From positions 3,596,001-3,660,000 of the forward strand of contig NZ_CP046175.1 in NCBI RefSeq assembly GCF_009708215.1: 64,000 nucleotides of DNA, read 5' to 3'. This stretch comes from Occultella kanbiaonis. Its GTDB lineage: Bacteria > Actinomycetota > Actinomycetes > Actinomycetales > Beutenbergiaceae. Below are positions 9,015 through 15,926 of this stretch, one piece after another. How positions within the stretch are numbered: position 1 is the first letter of the stretch; each line of letters opens with the position of its first letter. The notes under the pieces were generated by a model, which searched no databases, had not been told where the DNA came from, and saw nothing but the letters and a program-made list of their open reading frames with translations. Position numbers and translations under genes: made by a program.

Positions 9015-9033
9015 AAGCGGTTTCCGCTAGCAT
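9015..9033 (+). promoter_or_regulatory. Promoter element of the PmoA/Gfo operon (AAGCGGTTTC)
   Basis: AAGCGGTTTC at 9015-9024 is followed by CGCTAGCAT with a -10-like TAGCAT at 9028-9033. AGCGG-TTT-CCGCT here also makes a short inverted repeat. The same decamer is found in the uxaA promoter at 6568 with nearly the same spacing to its -10-like box, suggesting one common regulator. The 5' leader to the GTG at 9096 is about 55 nt. Confidence 0.45.
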
Positions 9034-9095
9034 GTCCGCATCAGCTGTGCCCGCATCTCGTCAGGACGCGGACCCGAGGCAACCGAAGGAGTTCC

Positions 9096-9926
9096 GTGAC
9101 CGCACTGCACATCGGTGCGCGCGCCGTCGCCACCTACCACGACGGCCAGGACCTGGCCGAGCACCTCTCCCCCCGGCCCTACCTGCACCCGGTGACCACG
9201 CTCGAGGGCACCGTGCTCACCGAGGTCGAACCGGAGGACCACCGCCACCACTACGGGGTGAGCAACGCCGTCGTCGAAGTGAACGGGCACATGTTCTGGG
9301 GCGGCGCCTCCTACGTGCACCCGACCGGCTACGAGCTGCTCGAGAACCACGGGCGGCAGGTCCCGCGCAGCAGCGACACCACCGACCACCGCATCACCGA
9401 GACCCTCGAGTGGCTCGGCAGCGACGGCGCGCACGTCCTCACCGAGGACCGCGAGATCACCGCCGACCTGCTCCCGGAGCACCCGGCCTGGGCACTGCGC
9501 TGGCACAGCACGCTGCACGCCGACGCCGACGACCTCGAGGTCGGCTCGCCGGCCACCCGCGGTCGCACCGGCGCCGGGTACGGCGGTCTGTTCTGGCGGC
9601 TCTCCGCCGCATCGGTCGCCACCACGGCCACCACGGCCGACGGCGGCCCTCCCCTGGGCTCGACGGCGCCCTGGCTCCTGCTCACCCAGGCGCGCGAGAC
9701 CGGACCGGTCTCCCTGCTGCTCGCGCAGCCGCGCGAGCGGGTGCTGCCGTGGTTCGTGCGCACGCAGGGGTACGTCGGCGCCGGACCGGCTCTCGCCTGG
9801 GACGCGCCCCGCACGATCGCCGCCGGGACGAGCCTCGATCTGCACCTGTGGGCACTCCTCGTGGACGGCGACCTGTCGCCCGAGACCGCCCAGGTCCACT
9901 ACGACCGGCTGGAGCAACTGGCATGA
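9096..9926 (+). CDS. PmoA-like protein (DUF6807)
   Basis: A 276-aa protein of the PmoA/DUF6807 family, beta-rich proteins found in sugar-utilisation clusters together with Gfo/Idh/MocA oxidoreductases and ThuA proteins. Visible family traits are PRPYLHPV near residue 27, the metal-site-like DHRHHYGV near residues 48-55, and long strands such as GYGGLFWRLS. The reaction is unknown. GTG 9096 has GAAGGA 5 nt upstream (9085-9090), which decides this start. Its stop overlaps the next start by 4 bp (ATGA), so it is coupled to the oxidoreductase. Confidence 0.8.
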   Translation: MTALHIGARAVATYHDGQDLAEHLSPRPYLHPVTTLEGTVLTEVEPEDHRHHYGVSNAVVEVNGHMFWGGASYVHPTGYELLENHGRQVPRSSDTTDHRITETLEWLGSDGAHVLTEDREITADLLPEHPAWALRWHSTLHADADDLEVGSPATRGRTGAGYGGLFWRLSAASVATTATTADGGPPLGSTAPWLLLTQARETGPVSLLLAQPRERVLPWFVRTQGYVGAGPALAWDAPRTIAAGTSLDLHLWALLVDGDLSPETAQVHYDRLEQLA

Positions 9927-11056
9927 CCACCACGTTCGCCGTCGTCGGGATCCACGGGTTCGGCAGCCACCACCTGCGCGAGCTGGTCGAGCTGACCGCG
10001 GACGGCCTCGCCGAGGTCATCGCTGTGGCCGACCCGCGCGGCGCCGAGGGTGCCGAGAACGTCCCCCCGACGGCTCGTGCGTACCCGGACCTGACCGCGC
10101 TCCTGGCCGCCGAGAGTCCGGACGTCGTGATCATCGCGACGCCGATCCACACGCATCTGCCGCTCGCGGTCGAGGCGCTGCGGGCCGGCTCCCACGTGCT
10201 CCTGGAGAAGCCGACCACGGCGTCCCTCGCCGAGCTCGACGAGCTGATCGCAGTCTCGGCCGAGACCGGCCGGTCGGTGCAGGTCGGCTTCCAGAGCTTC
10301 GGGTCGCACGCACTGCCGGCCATCGACGCGCTCATCGCCGGCGGGGAGATCGGCGAGCTCGTCGGCGTCGGTGGCGTCGGCACGTGGCTGCGGGACACCC
10401 GGTACTACGCCCGCTCCCGCTGGGCCGGGCGGCGCACCCTGGACGGCGTCGCGGTGGTCGACGGCGCCGTCACGAACCCGCTCGCGCACGCCGTGGCCAC
10501 GGCACTGCGGCTCGCGGGCGCGACCACCACGACGGACGTCGCCGAGGTGGTCGTGGACCTGTACCACGCGCACGACATCGAGGCAGACGACACCTCGGCC
10601 GTGCGGCTGCGCACCACGAGTGGCATCCCGGTCGCGCTCGGGCTCTCCCTGACGTCCGCGACCCAGCGCGCGCCGAGGCTGATCGTGCGCGGCACCCGCG
10701 GCACCGCCGAGCTGCGCTACACCGACGACGTCCTGACCGTCCGCACCCCCGACGGCGAACGCACCGAGACCTTCGAGCGGACCAGCCTGCAGCGCAACCT
10801 CGTCGACCACATCACGACCGGTGCCCCCTTGGTCGCCGACGCCCGGGACACCGGCGCGTTCATCCGGGTGCTCGAGGCGGTCCGCACCGCGCCGGACCCC
10901 ACGCCGATCGCAGCCGAGTTCGTGCAGTGGCGCGACGACGAGCATGGCCGCCACCCGGAGGTCGCCGACGTGGAGGTGTGGTGCGAGCGGGTCGCGAGCG
11001 AGTATGCGACGTTCGCCGAGCTCGGGGCGCCGTGGGCCACCGGACCCCGACCATGA
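9923..11056 (+). CDS. Gfo/Idh/MocA-family NAD(P)-dependent oxidoreductase
   Basis: A 377-aa dehydrogenase of the glucose-fructose oxidoreductase / inositol dehydrogenase family, acting on sugars or cyclitols in the cytoplasm. The N-terminal Rossmann domain begins AVVGIHGFGSHH. The family's EKP motif is present (VLLEKPTTAS, near residues 93-102), where the Lys is catalytic. The C-terminal domain holds DGAVTNPLAHAV, supplying the conserved Asp and His. The ATG overlaps the PmoA-like stop by 4 bp. Together with the ThuA, PmoA-like and dehydratase neighbours it points to oxidation of an unusual sugar or glycoside; substrate unknown. Confidence 0.9.
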   Translation: MTTTFAVVGIHGFGSHHLRELVELTADGLAEVIAVADPRGAEGAENVPPTARAYPDLTALLAAESPDVVIIATPIHTHLPLAVEALRAGSHVLLEKPTTASLAELDELIAVSAETGRSVQVGFQSFGSHALPAIDALIAGGEIGELVGVGGVGTWLRDTRYYARSRWAGRRTLDGVAVVDGAVTNPLAHAVATALRLAGATTTTDVAEVVVDLYHAHDIEADDTSAVRLRTTSGIPVALGLSLTSATQRAPRLIVRGTRGTAELRYTDDVLTVRTPDGERTETFERTSLQRNLVDHITTGAPLVADARDTGAFIRVLEAVRTAPDPTPIAAEFVQWRDDEHGRHPEVADVEVWCERVASEYATFAELGAPWATGPRP

Positions 11057-11072
11057 CGGGCGCCCGCCACCG

Positions 11073-11457
11073 ATGACCGGCCCAGAGCCGAGTCCCGCCG
11101 GACCGGCCGTCGCCGCTGTGCTCTGGGACGCCGACGGCGTCCTCCAGGACCTACCCGGTGGCTGGGTCCGCGCGATGGGCCAGATCGTGCCGGAACGCAC
11201 CGAGGAGTTCCTCCGGGACGCCTGGTGCGCCGAACGGCCGACCCTCGCCGGTGACGGAGACTGGCCCGATCTGCTCGGCGAGGTGGTCGCCCGGTGGGGG
11301 CTCGAGCACGCCTACGGCGACATCCTGGGGGTCTGGCACGCAACGTGGAGGTGCCCGTCACGTCGGACTGCGCGCCGTGCAATGGACGATCGGCGAGGGC
11401 CACGAGGTCCTGCGGGGGCACCTGCACCGGCACGCCGCGCTGCCCGCCTCTTCCTGA
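11073..11457 (+). pseudogene. Remnant of a HAD-superfamily phosphatase
   Basis: An N-terminal piece in one frame (from ATG 11073) carries the HAD nucleophile motif LWDADGVLQ and a cap-like helix up to GVWHA near 11340. The sequence then jumps straight to the C-terminal end of a HAD protein: NVE in a second frame, and RHVGLRAVQW to HRHAALPASS in a third, ending at TGA 11455-11457. The middle ~100 residues, including the Ser/Thr and Lys motifs, are missing. An internal deletion plus at least one further frameshift explains this. The remnant lies 16 bp after the Gfo gene, so it was probably once part of that sugar operon. Confidence 0.75.
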
Positions 11458-11491
11458 CCGACATCGCCGCGGTCCACCAGGAGAACCGGGG

Positions 11492-12541
11492 TCAGGCTTG
11501 CGGCACCGGCACCGGAACCGGCACCGGTGCCGTCCGGCCCGCACGCGCCGCCTCGACCGCCGCCGCAGTGTCCTGCGCCACCAGGGCGGCGTTGATCTGC
11601 GCACCGGCCCGCATCCCGGCCGCGGCCGCCGTGATCACCTGCGTGCTCACATCGGCGACGTTCCCGGCCGCCCAGATCCCCGGCACCGACGTCTCGCCCT
11701 TGCCGTCGGTGGGCAGGTAGGTCCCGAACAGGGTCTCGCCCATTTGGAACTCCTCCGCTTGCAGCCCCAGACCCTCGAGGGGACCGACCGGCGCGAACAC
11801 CCGGGTCTGCACGGCCAGGGCCGACCTTGGCACGAACGCGCCGGACGCCAACCGGACCCCGGTGAGCCGGTCGTCGGCGCTCTCCACCGCTGCGACGGCG
11901 CCGTCGACGACCGCGATTCCCCGCGCGGTCAGCTGCTCCCACTCGGTCTCGCTCGGCTCGAGCACGTCGTTGAGGAACAGCGTCACGTCCGCGCTCCACT
12001 GCCGCAGCAGCAGCACCTGGTGCATCGCCATCGGCGAGGACGCGAGGACCCCGATCGGGAGATCCCGGACCTCCCAGCCGTGGCAGTACGGGCAGTGCAG
12101 CACGTCCCGACCGAAGCGCTCCGCCAGGCCTGGGACGTCCGGCAGCTCATCGCGGGCACCGGACGCGAGGAGCACGTGCCGGGCTCCGGTGCTACGGCCG
12201 TCGGCCAGAGTGATCTCGAAGCCGTCCGTCTCGGCCCGCCCGACGGCGGTGACGACCCCGGCGGTGATCTCGCCGCCGTAGCCGCGCACCTCGGCGCGGC
12301 CGATGGCCAACAGGTCACCGGGCGGTGTGCCCTCCCGGCCGAGGTAGTTGTGGACGCCGTCCGCGGGCGTGTTGCGCGGTTGCCCGGCGTCCACGACGAG
12401 GACGCTGCGACGAGCGCGGGACAGGGTCAGAGCGGCGCTCAGACCCGCGGCCGCGCCGCCGATCACCACCACGTCGTAGCCCCCGCGCAGTCCGGGCTCG
12501 TCGGGGTTCGTGCCGGGCATCGGGTTCGAGTTCGTCTGCAT
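11492..12541 (-). CDS. Thioredoxin-reductase-like FAD/NAD(P) oxidoreductase
   Basis: A 349-aa flavoprotein of the thioredoxin reductase class. The FAD-binding fingerprint DVVVIGGAAAGLSAALTL is near residues 23-40, the redox motif CPYC near residues 150-153, and the C-terminal FAD motif GIWAAGNVAD near residues 293-302. It probably reduces a disulfide or low-molecular thiol partner, but no thioredoxin gene is adjacent. ATG 12541 follows an AGGAG about 6 nt upstream. The last residues form a PVPVPVPVPQA tail encoded by GGCACC-type hexamer repeats, beyond the usual end of the family. It lies back to back with an XRE-cupin regulator, a frequent arrangement in actinobacteria. Confidence 0.9.
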   Translation of the reverse strand: MQTNSNPMPGTNPDEPGLRGGYDVVVIGGAAAGLSAALTLSRARRSVLVVDAGQPRNTPADGVHNYLGREGTPPGDLLAIGRAEVRGYGGEITAGVVTAVGRAETDGFEITLADGRSTGARHVLLASGARDELPDVPGLAERFGRDVLHCPYCHGWEVRDLPIGVLASSPMAMHQVLLLRQWSADVTLFLNDVLEPSETEWEQLTARGIAVVDGAVAAVESADDRLTGVRLASGAFVPRSALAVQTRVFAPVGPLEGLGLQAEEFQMGETLFGTYLPTDGKGETSVPGIWAAGNVADVSTQVITAAAAGMRAGAQINAALVAQDTAAAVEAARAGRTAPVPVPVPVPQA

Positions 12542-12626
12542 GAAGGCTCCTGGGGTCGGTAGACCGGAACAGCCGGCACTGTTGAGAATTGGTCTCGTTA
12601 GTAGTTCACACCACCCCGCCGCGAGC

Positions 12627-12653
12627 GGCAACGATCTTTGCCGGTCTGGCAAA
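12627..12653. promoter_or_regulatory. Overlapping inverted repeats, likely operator of the XRE-cupin regulator
   Basis: GGCAA (12627-12631), TTTGCC (12637-12642) and GGCAAA (12648-12653) make two overlapping inverted repeats. The second, TTTGCC-N5-GGCAAA, is perfect and ends 8 bp before the regulator's ATG. The position between the divergent flavoprotein and regulator genes suggests control of both by the XRE protein. Confidence 0.5.
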
Positions 12654-12661
12654 CTCGTCCC

Positions 12662-13270
12662 ATGACGACCACAGACCAAGCGAGCGAGCTCGGCGACGTG
12701 CTGGACGCCGTCGGCCCGCGGTTGCGCTCCCTGCGTACCCGACGCGGCACCAGCCTGACCGAGCTGTCGCAGACCACCGGAATCTCGGTGAGCACCCTGT
12801 CCCGCCTGGAGACCGGGCAGCGGCGCCCGACGCTGGAGCTCCTGCTGCCGCTCGCCCGCGCCTATCAGGTGACCCTCGACGACCTCGTCGGCGCACCCGA
12901 GACCGCGGACCCGCGCGTCCACATCCGGCCCGTCGTCCACCACGGTGTGGCGCACGTGCCGCTCACCAGGCGGGTCGGCGGTCAGCTCGCGGCGAAACTG
13001 ATCCTGCCGCCGGTCGACGTCGTCACGCCGCCGGACCTGCAGACCCATGAGGGTTACGAGTGGCTGTACGTGCTGAGCGGGCGGCTTCGGCTGATCCTCG
13101 GCGAGCACGACGTGGTGCTGACCGAGGGTGAGGTGGCCGAGTTCAACTGCCGGACCACCCCGCACTGGTTCGGCAACCCCGGCCCGGGACCGACGGAGCT
13201 GCTGAGCATCTTCGGACCGCAGGGGGAACGGATCCACGTGCGGGCTGCCCCCAAGCGTAGACAGGGTTAG
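12662..13270 (+). CDS. XRE-family transcriptional regulator with C-terminal cupin domain
   Basis: A 202-aa regulator. Residues ~20-75 form a helix-turn-helix of the XRE type (SLTELSQTTGISVSTLSRLE is the recognition region). Residues ~115-195 form a cupin barrel (HEGYEWLYVLSGRLRLILGE then GEVAEFNCRTTPHWFGN) that would bind a small ligand. It probably controls the divergent flavoprotein gene and itself through the inverted repeats at 12627-12653. ATG 12662 was chosen over the upstream in-frame GTG because it begins the family-like N terminus. Confidence 0.92.
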   Translation: MTTTDQASELGDVLDAVGPRLRSLRTRRGTSLTELSQTTGISVSTLSRLETGQRRPTLELLLPLARAYQVTLDDLVGAPETADPRVHIRPVVHHGVAHVPLTRRVGGQLAAKLILPPVDVVTPPDLQTHEGYEWLYVLSGRLRLILGEHDVVLTEGEVAEFNCRTTPHWFGNPGPGPTELLSIFGPQGERIHVRAAPKRRQG

Positions 13271-13366
13271 GTGTCTCGTCCGGCTGCGTAGAATCGTGGC
13301 TCCTGTGCCCGTCCGTGACACCTGCGCGCACACCGACGGTTTCCCGTTCGACCGAAGGACTGAGCC

Positions 13367-13690
13367 GTGCCGGACCGACCTGAGATCGTCTGCATCTGCG
13401 GCTCCGCCAGGTTCGTGGCCGAGATGAGTGCGGCGAACCGTGCTCTGACCCTCGCAGGTGTCATCGTCGTCTCGCCAGCCGTCTTCCTGCGGCCCGAGGG
13501 TCAGGAGACGGACGAGTTGATCACCAACGAGCAGAAGACCGCGCTGGGCGCCCTCCACCTGCGCAAGATCGACCTGGCTGACCGGGTTCTGGTCGTCAAC
13601 CCAGGTGGGTACCTCGGCGAGTCCACGAGCAGGGAGATCGCCTATGCCCACGCCACCAGCAAGCCGGTCTCTTTCACCGATCCCACCTGA
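13367..13690 (+). CDS. Small nucleoside-deoxyribosyltransferase-like (DUF4406-type) protein
   Basis: A 107-aa protein with a Rossmann-like layout: IVCICGSARF near the start, a middle helix-strand unit, then RKIDLADRVLVVNPGGYLGESTSREIAYAHA. The GxY-x-GxST-x-EI pattern resembles nucleoside 2-deoxyribosyltransferases and DUF4406 proteins. It is shorter than a full deoxyribosyltransferase, so binding of a nucleotide is likelier than a proven reaction. GTG 13367 has GAAGGA 7 nt upstream (13354-13359), and a -10-like TAGAAT lies at 13289-13294. It is convergent with thyX, 9 bp from its end. Confidence 0.7.
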   Translation: MPDRPEIVCICGSARFVAEMSAANRALTLAGVIVVSPAVFLRPEGQETDELITNEQKTALGALHLRKIDLADRVLVVNPGGYLGESTSREIAYAHATSKPVSFTDPT

Positions 13691-13699
13691 CCGGTTCGT

Positions 13700-14428
13700 T
13701 CAGGGAGCGACCCGGCCGTTCTCGTTGAAGGCCTCGTGGGTGAGCGGCATGAGGCCGGCCCAGAAGGCTTCCATCTTCTCCGCCACCATCTCGATCTCAC
13801 GCTGTGGGAACGACGGGAATCGGCTGCCCTCGTTCTTCGTGCGCAGGGAGACGAAGTTCATGAGCGCGCGGGCGTTCATCGTCACGTACATCGAGGAGTA
13901 GATCGTGAGCGGCAGGACGATGCGAGCGACCTCGCGGGCGACACCGGCGTCCAGCATCCGCTGGTAGGAGCCGAAGGCCTCCGTGCAGACGGCGCGAACC
14001 TCGGCGGAGACCAGGTCCGTCTGCTCGGGGGTCCCGGGCAGGAAGTCGTAGGCACCGGCCTTGCCCACCTGCACGAGGTTGCGCTCGGGGCCGGGCACGT
14101 AGAAGACCGGGTTGAGCTCCCGGTACCGACCGCTCTCCTCGTTGTAGGAGGCGATGCGGTGCCGCATGAACTCGCGGAAGACGAAGATCGGCGCCTGCAC
14201 GTAGAACGTCATCGAGTTGTGCTCGAACGGCGACCCGTGACGGTCGCGCATGAGGTAGTTGATCAGGCCCTTCGAGCGGGAGGCGTCGAGGCTCTCGTCC
14301 TGGGCGGCCCCGAGGGTCTTCTCGCCCTGCGTCGACACCCTGGCGGCGAAGAGGACGTCGGAGTCCGACGCGCTGGAGCGGACGAGTTCGACGGACACGT
14401 CGGAACGGAACGAGATCTCTTGAGCCAC
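13700..14428 (-). CDS. thyX: Flavin-dependent thymidylate synthase ThyX
   Basis: A 242-aa FAD-dependent enzyme methylating dUMP to dTMP with methylenetetrahydrofolate and NADPH. The ThyX signature RHR-x7-S is present as RHRIASYNEESGRY near residues 82-95, and the C-terminal SLRTKNEGSRFPSFPQREI region is complete. GTG 14428 is preferred: a TATCGT box (14436-14441) lies 7 nt upstream, fitting a leaderless transcript, and the family length is met. It is divergent from the AlaRS-like locus; no dihydrodipicolinate genes are attached, unlike the thyX locus of many relatives. Confidence 0.96.
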   Translation of the reverse strand: MAQEISFRSDVSVELVRSSASDSDVLFAARVSTQGEKTLGAAQDESLDASRSKGLINYLMRDRHGSPFEHNSMTFYVQAPIFVFREFMRHRIASYNEESGRYRELNPVFYVPGPERNLVQVGKAGAYDFLPGTPEQTDLVSAEVRAVCTEAFGSYQRMLDAGVAREVARIVLPLTIYSSMYVTMNARALMNFVSLRTKNEGSRFPSFPQREIEMVAEKMEAFWAGLMPLTHEAFNENGRVAP

Positions 14429-14493
14429 GGCCCTCACGATAGCGAGCACGCCGCGCCCCAGAAATGGGCGCGCCGACGCCGGGGCCGTTCCGG

Positions 14494-14499
14494 TACGCT
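14494..14499 (+). promoter_or_regulatory. -10 box of the Ala-leader / short AlaRS transcript
   Basis: TACGCT ends 7 nt before the ATG of the leader peptide at 14507. This spacing puts the transcription start at, or one base from, the ATG, so the leader would be translated from a leaderless mRNA. No clear -35 box is seen. Confidence 0.55.
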
Positions 14500-14506
14500 T
14501 GACGAC

Positions 14507-14572
14507 ATGCACCAGATGTCTCGCTTCGCCGCGGCCGCCCGAGCTCCTCGCTCGCCGGCTGCCGCTGCCTGA
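14507..14572 (+). CDS. Alanine-rich leader peptide (putative attenuator peptide)
   Basis: A 21-codon reading frame in front of the short AlaRS gene. Nine of 21 codons are Ala: four in a row at 14528-14539 (RFAAAAR), one at 14543 and four in a row at 14558-14569 just before TGA. A -10 box sits 7 nt upstream and a very stable hairpin starts 11 nt after the stop. This is the layout of amino-acid attenuators: scarcity of charged tRNA-Ala would stall the ribosome in the leader. The downstream gene being an alanyl-tRNA-synthetase relative makes chance unlikely. Translation has not been shown. Confidence 0.7.
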   Translation: MHQMSRFAAAARAPRSPAAAA

Positions 14573-14583
14573 CATCCCCTTCC

Positions 14584-14614
14584 ACACCGGCGACCGGAAA
14601 CGGTCAGCCGGTGT
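14584..14614 (+). promoter_or_regulatory. Attenuator hairpin with GAAA tetraloop, with alternative pairing
   Basis: ACACCGGC (14584-14591) pairs with GCCGGTGT (14607-14614), and GACCG (14592-14596) pairs with CGGTC (14601-14605) around a GAAA loop; one A (14606) is bulged. This 13-bp stem has no strong T-run after it, as is common in actinobacterial terminators. Leader bases 14552-14558 (TCGCCGG) are an exact complement of 14587-14593 (CCGGCGA) in the 5' arm. A ribosome stalled on the first Ala cluster would leave them free to form an anti-attenuator; one reaching the stop would tend to mask them. Confidence 0.6.
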
Positions 14615-14647
14615 TGTGCTGTTCGCACCTGGCCAGCTGGTCTTTCC

Positions 14648-14667
14648 GGTCCTCCCCCGAAAGGACC
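14648..14667 (+). promoter_or_regulatory. Hairpin covering the ribosome binding site of the short AlaRS gene
   Basis: GGTCCT (14648-14653) and AGGACC (14662-14667) form a 6-bp stem with an 8-nt loop. The AAGGA ribosome binding site of the TTG start at 14674 lies at 14661-14665, inside the 3' arm, so the hairpin could hold translation low until opened. Confidence 0.4.
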
Positions 14668-14673
14668 ACTCCG

Positions 14674-15867
14674 TTGAGCCTCGAGAAGACCTTCATCGAC
14701 TACTTCGTCCAGCGCGGTCACATCCCGACCACGGGATCCTCGCTGATCCCGCGACCCGGCGACCCCGTCCTCTTCACCGCCGCGGGCATGCATCCGCTGA
14801 CTCCGTTCCTGGAGGGTGAGCCGCACCCACTCGGGCGACGGCTCGTCGGGGTCCAGCGGTGCCTGCGGACCACCGACCTCGATGAGGTCGGCGATCCGAC
14901 CCATCTCACGGTGTTCGAGATGCTCGGCTCCTGGTCCCTCGGCGACTACGGCAGCGAGCAGAGCCTGCGGTGGGGATACGAGTTCCTCCATGACGTGCTC
15001 GGCGTCGACCCGGTGCGGATGCATGTCACCGTCTTCGGTGGCGACGACCGGGTCGAGGCGGACCTGGAGTCGCTGCGCACCTGGCAAGATCTCGGACTCC
15101 CGATCGAGCTGACCACCGAGGACAACTGGTGGTCGAACGGCCCGACCGGTCCGTGCGGCCCGGACTCGGAGATCTTCCTGTGGACCGGAGATGGCTCACC
15201 GGAGGGCACGCCGACCACGGACGACCGCTGGATCGAGGTGTGGAACCACGTCATGGTGCGCTTCCGCCAGCAGGAGGACGGGTCACTGGAACCGCTGCCG
15301 CAGCACAACATCGACACCGGCCTCGGCCTGGAGCGGCTCAGCATGCTGCTCGAGGGCAAGCGGTCCGTCTACGAGACCGACCGGTTCGAGCCATGGATGC
15401 GGCTCCTACCCGAGCTCTGGAAGCTGGACGAGGAGTCCGAACGGATCGTGATCGACCACCTGCGTTCGAGCATCGTCATCATCGGCGACGGCGTCCGACC
15501 GTCGAACACCGGTCGCGGCTACGTGCTGCGCCGGCTGATCCGGCGGGTGCTGACCCTGCTGTGGCGCTTCGATCAGTCCAGGACGCTCGTCGATCTGCCG
15601 GTGGAGGTGGTCGAGCACACGCTGCGACACTTCCACCAGGATGAGGGCGTCACGCTGGTGCAGCAGGTGCTCCTCGACGAGGAGGTCCGGTTCACCGACC
15701 TGCTCCAGCGGGGCCGGCGGATCCTCGGCAGCGACCGGTTCCGGAAGACGCTCGACCAACACGACTTCGAGTATCTGCACCAGACCCACGGTCTCCCGCG
15801 CGAACTCGTCCAGTCGCTGATCGCGCAGGAGAGTGGGGGGTCGAGCGCTCCCCTCTCGCTCACCTAG
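14674..15867 (+). CDS. Short alanyl-tRNA synthetase paralogue (catalytic and tRNA-recognition part only)
   Basis: A 397-aa relative of AlaRS. The class II core is intact: FIDYFVQRGH at the start, FEMLGSWSLGDYG (motif 2 region), EDNWWSNGPTGPCGPDSEI (ATP/Ala pocket) and GLGLERLSMLLEG (motif 3). The tRNA-binding mid-domain is also present (IVIDHLRSSIVIIGDGVRPS, RGYVLRRLIRR, and HGLPRELVQSL at the end). The editing domain and C-Ala domain of a full-length (~870-900 aa) enzyme are absent, as a clean end rather than visible decay. TTG 14674 is chosen from AAGGA 8 nt upstream. A housekeeping alaS must exist elsewhere. The Ala-rich leader suggests induction when charged tRNA-Ala runs low, for example under an AlaRS inhibitor; this is inference. 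Confidence 0.88.
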   Translation: MSLEKTFIDYFVQRGHIPTTGSSLIPRPGDPVLFTAAGMHPLTPFLEGEPHPLGRRLVGVQRCLRTTDLDEVGDPTHLTVFEMLGSWSLGDYGSEQSLRWGYEFLHDVLGVDPVRMHVTVFGGDDRVEADLESLRTWQDLGLPIELTTEDNWWSNGPTGPCGPDSEIFLWTGDGSPEGTPTTDDRWIEVWNHVMVRFRQQEDGSLEPLPQHNIDTGLGLERLSMLLEGKRSVYETDRFEPWMRLLPELWKLDEESERIVIDHLRSSIVIIGDGVRPSNTGRGYVLRRLIRRVLTLLWRFDQSRTLVDLPVEVVEHTLRHFHQDEGVTLVQQVLLDEEVRFTDLLQRGRRILGSDRFRKTLDQHDFEYLHQTHGLPRELVQSLIAQESGGSSAPLSLT

Positions 15868-15880
15868 TGGCCGACGCGCC

Positions 15881-15908
15881 GATCTCGCCCATCCGCGGGG
15901 GCGAGATC
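15881..15908. terminator. Terminator hairpin after the short AlaRS gene
   Basis: GATCTCGCCC (15881-15890) and GGGCGAGATC (15899-15908) form a perfect 10-bp stem with an 8-nt loop, 13 bp after the stop and between two convergent genes (the other is rsmD, ending at 15927). No T-run is seen; it could act in both directions. Confidence 0.6.
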
Positions 15909-15926
15909 AGGCGAGCACGTGCGATC

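Noticed and set aside
10821-11720. A 299-codon gene over the HAD region
   Set aside because: Only the first ~90 codons have HAD character; the rest is Arg/Ala/Pro-rich out-of-frame sequence, so a remnant is the better call.
14584-14614. The GAAA hairpin as terminator of thyX
   Set aside because: thyX is transcribed away from the hairpin, which lies upstream of its start.
14429-14673. T-box riboswitch for the AlaRS-like gene
   Set aside because: No T-box consensus or specifier-loop structure is visible; the Ala-rich leader frame explains the region better.
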